NCBI GenBank assembly: GCA_002409965.1
Contig: DHON01000092.1
Location: 97,149-112,138 of the forward strand
Direction: 5' to 3'
Length of the DNA: 14,990 nucleotides
Origin: Firmicutes bacterium UBA5389
GTDB taxonomy: Bacteria > Bacillota > DTU025
Shown: piece after piece, positions 14,921-14,990 of the stretch
Position numbering within the stretch: position 1 is the stretch's first letter
Layout of the letters: each line of letters opens with the position of its first letter
Notes under the pieces: generated by a model
What the model was told of the DNA's origin: nothing
The model's database searches: none
Seen by the model: only the letters and a program-made list of their open reading frames with translations
Translations under genes and position numbers: made by a program

Positions 14921-14949
14921 ATTCTACTACGATTTGCGCGAGCGGGCAA
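14921..14949 (-). promoter_or_regulatory. Probable sigma-A promoter for rpmF-plsX
   Basis: On the minus strand, a TTGCCC -35 box (14949-14944) is followed by a 17-base spacer and a TAGAAT -10 box (14926-14921). The expected start near 14914 gives a leader of about 75 bases before the rpmF ATG. The remaining bases to the window edge hold no recognisable gene; in particular, no YceD/DUF177 C-terminus is seen. Confidence 0.6.
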
Positions 14950-14990
14950 GCGAACAGCGACTTGCGTGTTATGCGTCTGTGATATTGTCC

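Noticed and set aside
14839..14990. The end of a YceD/DUF177 gene upstream of rpmF
   Set aside because: The short minus-strand frames here lack the cysteine-rich C-terminus of that family, and a promoter occupies the region.
1..14990. A novel defence, mobile or biosynthetic system
   Set aside because: Every sizeable interval is explained by recognised housekeeping genes. I saw no direct-repeat arrays, transposase, integrase or toxin-antitoxin motifs.

Overview
This is a GC-rich bacterial window made almost entirely of conserved housekeeping genes, all transcribed from the minus strand (right to left as printed). The order rpmF-plsX-acpP-rnc-smc-ftsY-ylxM-ffh-rpsP-khpA-rimM-trmD-rplS-rbgA-rnhB-yraN-comM-dprA is the classic Bacillota (Firmicutes) arrangement. 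YlxM, RbgA and an FtsY without an acidic N-terminal domain fit that phylum. High GC and frequent GTG/TTG starts suggest a high-GC Clostridia/Limnochordia-like lineage. The species cannot be named from the sequence.

Layout in the direction of transcription: (1) 14838-13282, ribosomal protein L32, then phosphate acyltransferase PlsX and acyl carrier protein (phospholipid/fatty-acid supply), behind a recognisable sigma-A-type promoter at 14921-14949. (2) 13304-8057, RNase III, the SMC chromosome condensin and the SRP receptor FtsY. (3) 7927-4165, YlxM, Ffh, S16, KhpA, RimM and TrmD (protein targeting, 30S assembly, tRNA modification), behind a near-consensus promoter at 7978-8006. (4) 4101-2184, L19, the 50S-assembly GTPase RbgA and RNase HII. 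An internal promoter overlaps the end of trmD, and an intrinsic terminator-like hairpin follows rnhB. (5) 2071-1, YraN, ComM and the start of DprA, a DNA-uptake/recombination group cut by the window edge.

Together the genes link translation machinery, membrane protein targeting, membrane lipid supply and chromosome maintenance. Many junctions are 4-base stop/start overlaps, which implies translational coupling.

I found no mobile element, CRISPR array, tRNA/rRNA gene or undescribed defence-like system. No gene-free stretch reaches 300 bases. The points worth a second look are a Gly in place of a normally conserved metal-binding Asp in RNase III, an atypical residue after the ACP phosphopantetheine serine, direct plsX-acpP adjacency without the usual fab genes, several intergenic RNA hairpins, a C-terminally extended YlxM, and a poorly defined translation start for L32.
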